A stretch of 64,000 nucleotides of DNA from Enterocloster clostridioformis. Its GTDB lineage: Bacteria; Bacillota; Clostridia; Lachnospirales; Lachnospiraceae. Position 1 is the first letter of the stretch, and every line of letters begins with the position of its first letter. Of the stretch, positions 9,788-18,569 are shown one piece after another. The notes under the pieces were generated by a model, which saw only the letters and a list, made by a program, of their open reading frames with translations, ran no database searches and was not told where the DNA came from. The position numbers and the translations under genes are program-made. The stretch lies in assembly GCF_020297485.1 (NCBI RefSeq), contig NZ_JAIWZC010000001.1, positions 5,270,001-5,334,000 on the forward strand, read 5' to 3'.

Positions 9788-9816
9788 TTGACAAACCGGG
9801 AGAGTCTGTCTATAAT
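9788..9816 (+). promoter_or_regulatory. tyrS: Promoter of the tyrS T-box transcript
   Basis: A perfect TTGACA (9788-9793), 17-bp spacer and TATAAT (9811-9816), immediately upstream of the T-box leader. Confidence 0.85.
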
Positions 9817-9829
9817 GGTCATAATTTCA

Positions 9830-10140
9830 TGAATTGGCTATGACGGGAACAAGTAGTAGCCTGCAGGAACAGACAGAAAGCAGCCGGATGATGAGAGGCG
9901 CGTGGAATGCAGGCCATGAATACATCCCTGAGCTTCGCACCCAACGGCGCTGTTGCAGACAACAGCCTTAGTAGGCTGCGACGGGTCCTGCATCCGTTAT
10001 CGTGCTAGAGTATATGGGCGTTGGCTTTAGAGCCTGACGCGGTACTCGAAGAGGCGGGCAGCGCGAGCTGTCTGTGAACATCAGGTGGTAACACGGGGCT
10101 TAAGGGCTTCGTCCTTTTGGATAAGGGCGGGGCTTTTTTT
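9830..10140 (+). ncRNA. T-box leader (tyrosine specifier) controlling tyrS
   Basis: The RNA reads uncharged tRNA and switches between terminator and antiterminator. Stem I contains an AGTAG element (about 9852) and a GCCTGCA/TGCAGGC helix (9859-9865/9908-9914). The specifier loop reads GAA-TAC-A with the tyrosine codon TAC at 9921-9923, matching the downstream tyrS. The T-box sequence AGGTGGTAACACGG is at 10083-10096. The terminator is a 12-bp stem (10105-10116 with 10123-10134, some G-U) followed by T7. Confidence 0.9.
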
Positions 10141-10277
10141 AGTTCGTTAAGGGGAATCCGCGGCTGCGGTACGCCCTGCGCCTCTGCTGCCTCTGTATTA
10201 AAAATGTAAGAATCAAGCCCTTGCATGAAAGCAGAAGTATGGTAAAATAAAGAAAGTAAGAAGAGGAGAGAATCACC

Positions 10278-11501
10278 ATGCAGATTTACGAAGAACTGGT
10301 TGCCAGGGGCCTTATTGCCCAGGTGACCAACGAAGAAGAAATTAAGAAAATGGTCAACGAGGGAAAGGCCGTATTCTATATCGGCTTCGATCCCACAGCT
10401 GACAGCCTCCATGTAGGCCACTTCATGGCGCTCTGTCTGATGAAGCGCCTTCAGATGGCAGGCAACAAGCCTATTGCCCTGATTGGCGGAGGCACGGGTA
10501 TGATTGGCGACCCATCCGGACGTTCTGATATGCGCACCATGATGACCCCTGAAATCATCCGGCATAACTGTGACTGCTTCAAAAAGCAGATGAGCCGTTT
10601 CATTGATTTCTCAGAGGGAAAGGCCATGATGGTCAACAATGCGGAGTGGCTCATGGGCCTTAACTATATTGAATTCCTCAGGGAAGTGGGACCTCATTTT
10701 TCCGTTAACAACATGCTGCGGGCAGAGTGCTACAAGCAGAGGATGGAGAAGGGCTTAAGCTTCCTGGAATTCAACTACATGATTATGCAGAGCTATGACT
10801 TCTATGAGCTGTTTAAACGGTACGGCTGCAACATGCAGTTTGGCGGTGACGACCAGTGGAGCAACATGCTGGGCGGAACGGAACTGATCCGCCGTAAGCT
10901 GGGCAAGGATGCCCATGCAATGACCATTACCCTGCTCCTTAACTCCGAGGGCAAGAAGATGGGCAAGACACAGTCCGGCGCCGTGTGGCTGGATCCTGAG
11001 AAGACATCCCCCTTTGATTTCTACCAGTACTGGAGAAATGTAGGGGATTCGGATGTGCTTAAGTGCCTGCGCATGCTTACCTTCCTTCCTCTGGAGCAGA
11101 TTGACGAGATGGATAAGTGGGAAGGCAGCCAGTTAAACCAGGCAAAGGAGATACTGGCATTCGAGCTTACAAAGCTGGTGCACGGCGAGGAAGAGGCATC
11201 AAAGGCGCAGGAAGGCGCCAGGGCTCTGTTTGCAGCAGGGGCAAGCACCGAAAATATGCCTGCTTTTGAACTGACAGAAGAGGACTTCTCAGAGGGAACC
11301 ATTGATATTTTAAGCATCCTTAACAAGTCCGGCCTGGCAGCGTCCCGTTCTGAGGCCAGAAGGAACGTGGAACAGGGCGGTGTGTCCGTGGACGGAAATC
11401 CTGTAAAGGATATCAAGGCCGTATACTCCAGGGAACAGTTTGGAGATGGCATGATCGTTAAGCGCGGCAAGAAGAATTTCAAGAAGATTGTATTAAAATA
11501 A
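10278..11501 (+). CDS. tyrS: Tyrosyl-tRNA synthetase
   Basis: This 407-residue class I synthetase charges tRNA-Tyr. The HIGH-like motif is in FDPTADSLHVGHF (residues about 35-47), the tyrosine pocket in NYMIMQSYDFYELF and QFGGDDQWSN, and the KMSKS-like loop is GKKMGKTQSGAVW. A C-terminal S4 RNA-binding domain (SRSEARRNVEQGGVSVDG) follows. AGAGGAGAG precedes the ATG. Regulated by the T-box above. Confidence 0.97.
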   Translation: MQIYEELVARGLIAQVTNEEEIKKMVNEGKAVFYIGFDPTADSLHVGHFMALCLMKRLQMAGNKPIALIGGGTGMIGDPSGRSDMRTMMTPEIIRHNCDCFKKQMSRFIDFSEGKAMMVNNAEWLMGLNYIEFLREVGPHFSVNNMLRAECYKQRMEKGLSFLEFNYMIMQSYDFYELFKRYGCNMQFGGDDQWSNMLGGTELIRRKLGKDAHAMTITLLLNSEGKKMGKTQSGAVWLDPEKTSPFDFYQYWRNVGDSDVLKCLRMLTFLPLEQIDEMDKWEGSQLNQAKEILAFELTKLVHGEEEASKAQEGARALFAAGASTENMPAFELTEEDFSEGTIDILSILNKSGLAASRSEARRNVEQGGVSVDGNPVKDIKAVYSREQFGDGMIVKRGKKNFKKIVLK

Positions 11502-11576
11502 TGGTTGTCGGATGCGCCGGGAATTCACCCTGGATGTCATCATGAGTAGTCCAAAGGTTTGAGAGGAGGGTACTGG

Positions 11577-12323
11577 ATGAGACGGTATATGTCTGTTAAG
11601 CGGTTAGGCGCGCTGGTCCTGGCGGCAGTGCTCAGTGTGTCGGCTGCGTTTGTCTCAGAGGCAGCGGCTTCGTTTAAGGCTGAGGTGCCTGTTACCCTGC
11701 ATTTGGATGTTAACAGCAGAAGGACCACGATTTACGATGGATATTCGTCCTATCTGCTTGGGTACAGGGTATCGGAATACGATACGTTCACAGTTACAAA
11801 GGACAAAAGTGATGTGGACCTGAATGAAGTGACACTGAATTATTATCTTGTCACCTATAGGGGCGAGACCCAGAAGTATCTGGAATGTACGGTGTACGGC
11901 TTAAAGGAAGGAACCCATTACCCTGTAATCCGGCCGGAGACCGTTGAAAAAGAACGGTCCGTTGCGGGGGATTACAACTACCTGGATCAATGTTATATTG
12001 TAGAGTTCTGCTATCAGGATAAAAAGGAAAGCAGGTATTACATGCTCCTTCCCGAGGAGGACATGGGCAACTACCGGAACATCCTGCTGGGCAAGTGGAA
12101 CAAGGACATGGGCGGCTGGAGGTACCTGTATCAGGATGAATACCTTACATCCTGGGCCATGATTAATGACAAGTGGTATTTTTTCGGAACGAACGGTTAT
12201 ATGAAGACCGGCTGGCTGGAATACAAGGGACAGTGGTATTATATGGACCCTGAAAACGGAGTGATGCAGACAAACCGCATCATTGACGGTTACCAGCTGG
12301 ACAGCAGCGGCGTCAGAATCTGA
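11577..12323 (+). CDS. Secreted protein with C-terminal cell-wall-binding repeats
   Basis: A signal peptide (residues 1-30, RLGALVLAAVLSVSAAFVSEA) leads a 248-residue exported protein. The C-terminal 70 residues hold choline-binding-type repeats rich in W-Y-F/Y-G (DKWYFFGTNGYMKTGWLEYK, then GQWYYMDPENGVMQ). The middle 120 residues match no family I recognise. The ATG at 11577 has GAGGAGGG 7 bp upstream. Likely surface-attached; function unknown. Confidence 0.8.
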   Translation: MRRYMSVKRLGALVLAAVLSVSAAFVSEAAASFKAEVPVTLHLDVNSRRTTIYDGYSSYLLGYRVSEYDTFTVTKDKSDVDLNEVTLNYYLVTYRGETQKYLECTVYGLKEGTHYPVIRPETVEKERSVAGDYNYLDQCYIVEFCYQDKKESRYYMLLPEEDMGNYRNILLGKWNKDMGGWRYLYQDEYLTSWAMINDKWYFFGTNGYMKTGWLEYKGQWYYMDPENGVMQTNRIIDGYQLDSSGVRI

Positions 12324-12389
12324 GACCGGGAAGATTTACGTTTCTGAGCCCGGAAGCAGGATTTCAGACAGGAAAATGATAAAATAAAA

Positions 12390-12434
12390 GACGGTGGGGC
12401 AGCGTGTTCAGAGAGCGCTGTCCCGCTGTCTTTA
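12390..12434 (+). terminator. Terminator of the cell-wall-repeat gene
   Basis: A 15-bp stem (12390-12404 with 12416-12430, three G-U pairs) is followed by TTTATG. It lies between two convergent genes. Confidence 0.65.
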
Positions 12435-12474
12435 TGAGGGGATGAGAGGGGATTTCCGTATTCTTATTTATGCC

Positions 12475-13041
12475 TTACCGGAACAAAATTCCCAGGTGTT
12501 CCAGCAGTATCTTGAATCCCATAAGGATGAGGATGGCACCGCCTGCCAGCTCGGCTCTGGATTTATAGCGGCATCCAAATGCGTTGCCGGCCTTTACGCC
12601 TGCCACGGACAGAAGGAAGGTGACGCTTCCGATAAAGAATACAGCGGGGAGAATGTCAACATTCAGGAAGGCAAAGGTCACGCCCACTGCCAGGGCATCA
12701 ATGCTGGTGGCAATGGCCAGAAGCACCATGTTTTTAATATCCAGGTCCGCGTCGGGACATTCATCTTCCTTGCTGAAGGATTCTTTTACCATGTTTGCGC
12801 CGATAACAGACAGCAGGATGAAGGCCACCCAGTGGTCGTAAGCCCGTATGGCCAGGCTGAAGCTGGAGCCCAGGAAATATCCGAAAAGGGGCATGGCGGC
12901 CTGGAAACCGCCGAAGTACAGCCCTACCAAAAGGGCGCCCTTCCAGTTCATTTTAGGCATGGCCAGGCCCTTACAGACAGATACCGCAAACGCGTCCATG
13001 GACAGCCCCACGGCGATGACAAACAGTTCAGCTAATGACAT
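12475..13041 (-). CDS. mntP: Manganese efflux pump MntP
   Basis: This 188-residue membrane protein with six predicted helices exports Mn2+. The duplicated signature with acidic residues in helices is seen as [15 protein letters not shown] (residues 12-26) and [15 protein letters not shown] (residues about 109-123). GGAGG precedes the ATG at 13041. It is preceded by a yybP-ykoY manganese riboswitch, an independent line of support for the role. Confidence 0.94.
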   Translation of the reverse strand: MSLAELFVIAVGLSMDAFAVSVCKGLAMPKMNWKGALLVGLYFGGFQAAMPLFGYFLGSSFSLAIRAYDHWVAFILLSVIGANMVKESFSKEDECPDADLDIKNMVLLAIATSIDALAVGVTFAFLNVDILPAVFFIGSVTFLLSVAGVKAGNAFGCRYKSRAELAGGAILILMGFKILLEHLGILFR

Positions 13042-13087
13042 AATGATTCCTCCCTGGTGATGTTTTAATATATGGATTGTGGTATAA

Positions 13088-13225
13088 AAAAAGACCCACC
13101 TACAGCCTTGGAATGCTGTAGATAAGTCTCATTGTTTCAAATAAAGCCAGATAGAAACTATCAGTATGTTGACCTTATTACATGCCCGGCAGGGCGGGGC
13201 ATGCCAATTACTCCCTTATCACTTG
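13088..13225 (-). ncRNA. yybP-ykoY manganese riboswitch
   Basis: On the minus strand the leader reads GGGAGTAAT (13215-13207), GGTCAACATACTGATAG, TATCTGGCTTTA and ATGAGACTTATC, the conserved landmarks of the yybP-ykoY class. It ends in a 15-bp terminator stem (13128-13114 with 13106-13092, several G-U pairs) plus a T run. Antiterminator formation on Mn2+ binding would switch mntP on. Confidence 0.88.
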
Positions 13226-13229
13226 CTCC

Positions 13230-13258
13230 ATTTTAAAGGACGGGACTGGAAATGTCAA
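13230..13258 (-). promoter_or_regulatory. Promoter of the mntP riboswitch transcript
   Basis: Minus strand TTGACA (13258-13253), 17-bp spacer, TAAAAT (13235-13230), placed directly before the riboswitch. Confidence 0.8.
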
Positions 13259-13383
13259 GAATATTCGCGGGCTTTCATGGCCTTTTAACCCATTGTAAAA
13301 AGCACAGCCCTGTGATATAACTGATAAGAACGTATTCCATGGATTTGGCATGGAGAAAGAATGACACAGGGAGTTAACAGAAG

Positions 13384-14742
13384 ATGAAAAAGTCTTATGA
13401 GATTGACATGACAAGCGGCCCGCTTCTGGGCAAAATCCTTTTATTTTCCATTCCTTTGATGCTGTCGGGCATATTGCAGCTGCTGTTTAATGCAGCGGAC
13501 ATCATCGTGGTGGGCCGTTTTGCCGGCAGCGGGGCTCTGGCGGCGGTGGGCTCCACATCTTCGCTCATCAACCTATTAATTAATGTATTCGTGGGACTCT
13601 CAGTTGGTGTCAATGTGCTGGTGGCCCGGTATTACGGGGCCCAGAATGACAGGGATGTCAGTGAGACCGTCCACACGGCGGTGACCACCAGCATTGTGAG
13701 CGGCCTTATTCTGGTGGTGCTGGGAATCCTTCTGGCAAACCCGCTGCTGCGCCTTATGGGAACCCCTGAGGACGTTCTGGGCCAGTCGGTCCTCTATATG
13801 AGGATATACTTCCTGGGCATGCCGGTACTTATGGTCTACAATTTCGGCGCGGCCATCCTGAGGGCCATCGGGGATACCAGAAGGCCCCTGTATTTCCTCT
13901 TTGCATCCGGCGTGGTGAATGTGTGCCTGAATCTGTTCTTTGTGGTGGTGCTGGGAATGGGGGTGGACGGCGTGGCCTGGGCCACGGTCATATCAGAGCA
14001 CATCTCCGCCTTTCTGGTCCTGAAGAGCCTGATGGGGGCTCCGGGAGCCCTGAAGCTGGATTTGAAGCAGCTTCGGATTCACACCAGGAAGCTGAAACGA
14101 ATCGTAAAAATCGGACTTCCCGCAGGCATGCAGGGAGCCATATTTTCCATTTCCAATGTACTGATTCAATCCTCGGTTAACTCCTTCGGCTCCATTGCCA
14201 TGGCCGGGAACACAGCCTCCTCCAACATCGAGGGTTTTGTCTATACGGCTATGAACGCGGTGTACCAGACCAACTTAAGCTTTACCAGCCAGAATCTGGG
14301 CGGCAGGAAGTACAGCAGGATTAATAAAATAATGTACATATGCCTGGGAGTGGTGACGGCTGTGGGCGTGATCCTGGGATTCACGGCCGTGGCCGCGGGA
14401 GACGGGCTTTTGCATATCTATTCCTCAGATCCTGAGGTTCTGCACTACGGGATGCTGAGGCTGGAGATCATCTGCGGAACCTATTTTCTGTGCGGAATCA
14501 TGGACTGCATGGTGGGAAGCCTGAGAGGGCTGGGGTATTCCATCATCCCCATGTTTGTATCCCTCACTGGGGCATGCGGATTCAGGGTGCTCTGGGTATT
14601 CACTGTATTTGCGGCGTACCGTTCCCTGGACGTGCTGTACCTGTCCTATCCTGTCTCCTGGGCCATAACAGCCCTTGCCCATATGGTGACATTCCATAAG
14701 ATACGGCGCAAGCTCCCGAGGCAGGACGCTGCCTCCATGTAG
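13384..14742 (+). CDS. MATE-family multidrug/metabolite efflux protein
   Basis: This 452-residue membrane protein has about 12 hydrophobic helices. The N-terminal half has IPLMLSGILQLLFNAADIIVVGRFAG, given here as family-typical wording PLMLSGILQLLFNAAD, and the paired half begins at about residue 230 (IVKIGLPAGMQGAIFSISN). It probably exports cationic compounds using an ion gradient; the substrate cannot be inferred. GGGAG lies upstream of the ATG. Divergent from the mntP promoter. Confidence 0.92.
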   Translation: MKKSYEIDMTSGPLLGKILLFSIPLMLSGILQLLFNAADIIVVGRFAGSGALAAVGSTSSLINLLINVFVGLSVGVNVLVARYYGAQNDRDVSETVHTAVTTSIVSGLILVVLGILLANPLLRLMGTPEDVLGQSVLYMRIYFLGMPVLMVYNFGAAILRAIGDTRRPLYFLFASGVVNVCLNLFFVVVLGMGVDGVAWATVISEHISAFLVLKSLMGAPGALKLDLKQLRIHTRKLKRIVKIGLPAGMQGAIFSISNVLIQSSVNSFGSIAMAGNTASSNIEGFVYTAMNAVYQTNLSFTSQNLGGRKYSRINKIMYICLGVVTAVGVILGFTAVAAGDGLLHIYSSDPEVLHYGMLRLEIICGTYFLCGIMDCMVGSLRGLGYSIIPMFVSLTGACGFRVLWVFTVFAAYRSLDVLYLSYPVSWAITALAHMVTFHKIRRKLPRQDAASM

Positions 14743-14800
14743 CCTGCACTTCTGTGATACAAGATTGATAAACATTGATAGAAAGGGAATTTTCCTAAAT

Positions 14801-16213
14801 ATGCTGTTTAGTTCACTTACGTTTGTATGGTTTTTCCTTCCGGCCCTGGCTCTGATATACTATATATCGCCGGGGAGGAAGCTTAAGAATGGGGTTCTGC
14901 TCATAGCCAGCCTGGTGTTTTACAGCTGGGGCGAGCCGCGGTATGTGGTCCTGGTGATTCTGTCCATCCTGCTCAACTATGGGTTTGGCCTGGCACTGGA
15001 TGGCTGCGGGGAAAGGAGAGGTCTTAAGAAGGCGGTATTTGTCCTGAGCATCCTGGCTGATTTGGGGCTTTTGGGGTATTTTAAATATTTCAACTTCTTC
15101 CTGGAACTGGCCATGTCCCTTCTGGGGCGCCAGGGCTTTACGCCAAGGGATATCGCGCTGCCCATAGGCATATCATTTTACACCTTCCAGTCCATCTCCT
15201 ACCTGGCGGATACCTTCCGGGGAGAGAATCCCGCCCAGAGAAATGTGTTTCGTCTGGCGCTGTATATCTCTTTGTTTCCCCAGATACTTTCCGGTCCCAT
15301 TGTCAAGTATCATGAGCTGGAACCGCAGATAGGGGACCGGCAGGAGAGCCTGTCCATGCATGCCTACGGCATCAAGCGTTTTGTGTACGGACTGGTGAAG
15401 AAAATGGTATTTGCCAATATGTTCGGCCAGGTGGTGGACCGTATGTTTGACCTGCCCTTGGAACAGCTGGGCACGGCTACGGTATGGCTGGCTGTGATTC
15501 TGTACAGCTTTCAGATTTACTATGATTTCTCCGGTTATTCCGACATGGCCATCGGCCTGGGCAGGATGTTCGGCTTTACCTACAAGGAGAACTTCAATTA
15601 TCCGTATCTGTCGGCTTCTGTCAGCGAGTTCTGGAGGCGCTGGCATATCTCCCTTTCCACCTGGTTCAGACAGTATCTGTACATTCCCCTGGGAGGAAAC
15701 AGGAAGGGACTGGCGCGTACCTGCGTGAATCTTTTCCTGGTATTCCTGGCAACGGGACTGTGGCACGGGGCCAGCATGAACTTCATATGCTGGGGCGCGT
15801 ATTACGGCATTCTTATTGTGGCGGAACGGTTGTGGCTTGGAAGGATTCTGGAAAAAAATCCTCTGAAATTCCTGAATCATCTGTATACCCTGGGTGCAGT
15901 GGCAGTGGGCTGGCTGCTGTTTCGGGTGGATACCCTGCACAATGGGAAAATACTGTTAAAGGCAATGCTGATTCCCGGCAGGGGACTGTGGAATCCGCGG
16001 ATTTTCGCGGATAACCGCATACTGTTTCTGCTGGTGCTGGCAGTGGTATTCTGCGGGCCCATCCAGCAGCTTATGCCCCGTCTCAAGGCGCGTCTGTTCG
16101 ACGAGGAGAACATCACCGCAGCGGATGTGGCTGTGATGGCAGCGCTTTTACTGCTGGGGACACTTCTCATGGTCAGCAGCACCTATCAGGCTTTTATTTA
16201 TTTCAGATTTTAG
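14801..16213 (+). CDS. MBOAT-family membrane O-acyltransferase (AlgI/DltB-like)
   Basis: This 470-residue polytopic enzyme transfers acyl groups across the membrane onto exported polysaccharide. The invariant MBOAT histidine is in ATGLWHGASMNF (about residue 320). YYDFSGYSDMAIGLGRMFG and NFNYPYLSASVSEFWRRWHI, both family hallmarks, are also present. The ATG at 14801 gives the typical N-terminus MLFSSLTFVWFFLPAL; an upstream TTG at 14765 is unlikely. The AlgJ/X-like gene next door is its probable partner. Confidence 0.93.
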   Translation: MLFSSLTFVWFFLPALALIYYISPGRKLKNGVLLIASLVFYSWGEPRYVVLVILSILLNYGFGLALDGCGERRGLKKAVFVLSILADLGLLGYFKYFNFFLELAMSLLGRQGFTPRDIALPIGISFYTFQSISYLADTFRGENPAQRNVFRLALYISLFPQILSGPIVKYHELEPQIGDRQESLSMHAYGIKRFVYGLVKKMVFANMFGQVVDRMFDLPLEQLGTATVWLAVILYSFQIYYDFSGYSDMAIGLGRMFGFTYKENFNYPYLSASVSEFWRRWHISLSTWFRQYLYIPLGGNRKGLARTCVNLFLVFLATGLWHGASMNFICWGAYYGILIVAERLWLGRILEKNPLKFLNHLYTLGAVAVGWLLFRVDTLHNGKILLKAMLIPGRGLWNPRIFADNRILFLLVLAVVFCGPIQQLMPRLKARLFDEENITAADVAVMAALLLLGTLLMVSSTYQAFIYFRF

Positions 16214-16238
16214 TCCATATGGAAAGTGAGCAGTACCT

Positions 16239-17333
16239 ATGATGAAAAAGATTATGATTGCGGGGTTCTGGGCCCTGCTTCTGATACCAAATCTGCTGTT
16301 TCCCTTTGTGAAGGGAAGCAGCCAGACAGGCACCGGGGAAAACAGGAATCTGGCAGAGTTTCCCGTGTTTTCACCGGATACATACGAGGCGTATCCGGCT
16401 GCGGTCAACAGTTATATCAATGACCATGCGGCATTCAGAAACCTGTTTCTGAGCATGAATTCCATGATTAACTTAAAGCTGTTCGGCTATGCGGATTCCC
16501 AGGACGTGATTGTGGGAAAGGATGGCTGGTACTTTTTCGCAGGGGGCATGAGCCTGTATGACGCCCTGGGAACCCAGCCCTTTTATCCGGACGACGCTGC
16601 CTGGATTGGCGGCCAGATCATAAAGGCGGCCGGATATTATGAGAGCCAGGGCATACCCTTCCTCATGATGATTGCTCCCAACAAGGAGGGAATCTACAGG
16701 GAATATATGCCGGATGCATATAAGCGGATCTGGGATGGAAACCGGCCCGGGCAGCTGGAGGATTACATACGGGAGCACTCGGATGTGGCGGTTCTGGACC
16801 CCAGGGAGTACTTTAACACGAACCGGGATTATGTGTGGTATTATAAGACGGATACGTACTGGAACAGCGCGGGAGGATATGCGGCAGGGCAGATGCTCAT
16901 AGAGGCATTGGGAGGGACGCCTGTGCCCATAGAGGATGTGCAGGTGGATTATATCAAAGGAGCCCCCGGGGACCTGGCAAATCTGTTCCACCTGCCTGAG
17001 AAATACTGCGATGACCAGATTGCCCTTGTAAGCGGGTATCACGAAGACCTTGAGGCCACGGTGCAGGATGTGAACGGTGATAAGAATATTGTCCATACAA
17101 GTACACCCGGGGCGCCGGATAAGCGCCGGATTGCCGTAATACGGGATTCCTTTGGGACAGCCCTCATGGATTTCCTTCCCAGGTATTTTGCCAATGTGGA
17201 CTTTTATCACTGGCAGGCCTTTGACCGGTCGCTTCTGGAGGAGAACCCTCCGGATGCAGTGGTATATCTGATTGTGGAGCGGGACCTGACCCGGATTCCC
17301 CAGGATGTGGGGAAGATGGTGCCGGAAGAATAA
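16239..17333 (+). CDS. DHHW/AlgJ-AlgX-like extracytoplasmic protein
   Basis: A single N-terminal membrane anchor (residues 5-25) leads a 364-residue extracellular domain. The motif KTDTYWNSAGGYAAG resembles the DTHW motif of alginate O-acetyltransferase partners, and AVIRDSFGTALMDFLPRYF resembles the SGNH serine motif (D-S-F). YWN replaces the usual H-W here. It starts 25 bp after the MBOAT gene and most likely completes acetyl transfer to a surface glycan. Substrate unknown. Confidence 0.85.
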   Translation: MMKKIMIAGFWALLLIPNLLFPFVKGSSQTGTGENRNLAEFPVFSPDTYEAYPAAVNSYINDHAAFRNLFLSMNSMINLKLFGYADSQDVIVGKDGWYFFAGGMSLYDALGTQPFYPDDAAWIGGQIIKAAGYYESQGIPFLMMIAPNKEGIYREYMPDAYKRIWDGNRPGQLEDYIREHSDVAVLDPREYFNTNRDYVWYYKTDTYWNSAGGYAAGQMLIEALGGTPVPIEDVQVDYIKGAPGDLANLFHLPEKYCDDQIALVSGYHEDLEATVQDVNGDKNIVHTSTPGAPDKRRIAVIRDSFGTALMDFLPRYFANVDFYHWQAFDRSLLEENPPDAVVYLIVERDLTRIPQDVGKMVPEE

Positions 17334-17360
17334 AGAATCCAAATGAATGGAAAAACAGGA

Positions 17361-17401
17361 AAAAAGATACCTGTATCCGGTGGGAATAGGTATCTTTTTT
17401 T
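17361..17401 (+). terminator. Terminator of the MBOAT-DHHW operon
   Basis: AAAAAGATACCT (17361-17372) pairs with AGGTATCTTTTT (17388-17399), followed by more T. Confidence 0.85.
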
Positions 17402-17532
17402 AGAAAAAATCAGAATATTTAAACAATTAACACAAATAAAAGGTTAAGGTGTGCGTTAAAATGGAAACAATTGTAATAAAGTGGATTCAAGTATTAATAA
17501 ACTAAAAAAATATTAAAATAATCAAAAAAGTA

Positions 17533-17561
17533 TTGACAAATTCGGGGGCATTTACTATAAT
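17533..17561 (+). promoter_or_regulatory. Consensus promoter of the orphan RNA
   Basis: A perfect TTGACA (17533-17538), exact 17-bp spacer and perfect TATAAT (17556-17561). No protein gene follows for 3.5 kb on this strand. The transcript should start near 17568. Confidence 0.85.
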
Positions 17562-17567
17562 GAAGAC

Positions 17568-18328
17568 AACAAAAGAACAGAGAACAAAAGATTTCAAGGA
17601 ACTGTAGACAATCAGTTCACAAGTAATAAAATCCAAGCAAAGGAGGTACGGACCGCCAAAGACTTAAATTTTGTTTCATTTATAACTTAAAGAAATTTAA
17701 TTATAAATGAGACCAGGAAAAACCAATCTGCTAAAGTGAAACGCTCAAACAGATAAGTAATTTTAAGAAGTTGATTTAAAGAAACAAGAATCCAATCGGT
17801 TGGTAAAAAATTCAAGAAGTAGCAGGTTTTCATGAGTTAAAGATATATGTGAATGGGTAAGTTCACAGACAGATAATTTAATAAACGAAATACAAGTTAT
17901 ATAGATTGAATGTTTTAAGAGCAATTGCGGTTATTTAAAGATATGAATTAAAGATACAGACTGTTGAGTGAAGCATTTATAAACAAGTGAATGATTGAAT
18001 TTGTAACACTATCTCAAGAGTATCAGAAAAATTAAATTCGGTTTAATGGTATGACGAGAAAGTATTATTAGAACGAAGGATGATACCGGATAGTAAAGAA
18101 AAAGCAATAAAAGAAATGAATCAGACATAAGTGAAGAAATGCAGAAGTAGGAGCGAAGTAACAGAACGTAGAATGGTGTAACAACTTAATATAGAAAAGC
18201 CAGAAATAATTAAAAGAATTGTTTTGGAAAAGAGAGGTTTAGTCCAATGGACGAAATAGTTAGAAGACGGATATCGTAATCTGCGAACGTGGTTAGTCAA
18301 AGATTCGATATCCGTCTTCATGTTTTTA
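17568..18328 (+). ncRNA. Large orphan structured non-coding RNA (about 760 nt)
   Basis: Between a consensus promoter and a strong terminator lies an AT-rich stretch with no open frame of note on the plus strand. It has several perfect hairpins: a 13-bp stem (17673-17685 with 17701-17713, one G-U), CCAA-TCGG-TTGG (17792-17803) enclosed by GAAT/ATTC, GTGAA/TTCAC (17849-17853/17862-17866), and ATTAAA-TTCGG-TTTAAT (18031-18047). UNCG-type loops recur. Base composition differs sharply from the flanks. Large bacterial RNA classes such as ROOL, GOLLD and OLE have this size and layout; I cannot assign it to one from memory. It may be a member or a new class. Confidence 0.7.
18263..18328 (+). terminator. 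Terminator of the orphan RNA
   Basis: A perfect 14-bp stem: GAAGACGGATATCG (18263-18276) with CGATATCCGTCTTC (18306-18319). The 29-nt loop holds an inner AATC/GATT helix, and TGTTTTTA follows. Confidence 0.85.
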
Positions 18329-18378
18329 TCCGGATTCATGAAAGGCTATGGGGAGTTTTGGGGAGAGCAAGACGGAAT

Positions 18379-18409
18379 GGCGCAGCCAGATGAGGCAGGC
18401 GCTTTTTTT
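18379..18409 (+). terminator. Second plus-strand terminator
   Basis: GCGC-A-GCC (18380-18387) pairs with GGC-AG-GCGC (18394-18402), followed by T7. It backs up the orphan RNA terminator; the stretch between is otherwise featureless. Confidence 0.55.
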
Positions 18410-18440
18410 GTCCTGAAACCCGCTTTCCCTCCCTCATACC

Positions 18441-18497
18441 TTAAAGTCCCTCCAAATCAAAGGGAGGAGTGTATTCTTCCCTGGCACTGCTTTTTTC
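18441..18497 (-). pseudogene. Detached C-terminus of the radical SAM protein
   Basis: Read on the minus strand, 18497-18441 encodes EKSSAREEYTPPFDLEGL and a stop. It continues exactly in frame from the gene on the far side of the IS66 element (which ends ...GFMQEKR). The shared 8-bp GAAAAAAG is the target duplication. This is the native tail, cut off by the insertion. Confidence 0.85.
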
Positions 18498-18569
18498 GTA
18501 AGTAAGTAATAATCCGTATCTTGACAAAATAAGAAATCCCCCAGCACTTACCGGGGGAAGATCTGTCTT

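Noticed and set aside
12394..13035. 213-residue plus-strand gene opposite mntP
   Set aside because: It is antisense to a well-supported mntP with its own riboswitch and has no family features.
17403..18328. Degenerate protein gene in the AT-rich gap
   Set aside because: Stops are dense in all plus frames, no family fragments are seen, and promoter, hairpins and terminator argue for an RNA gene.
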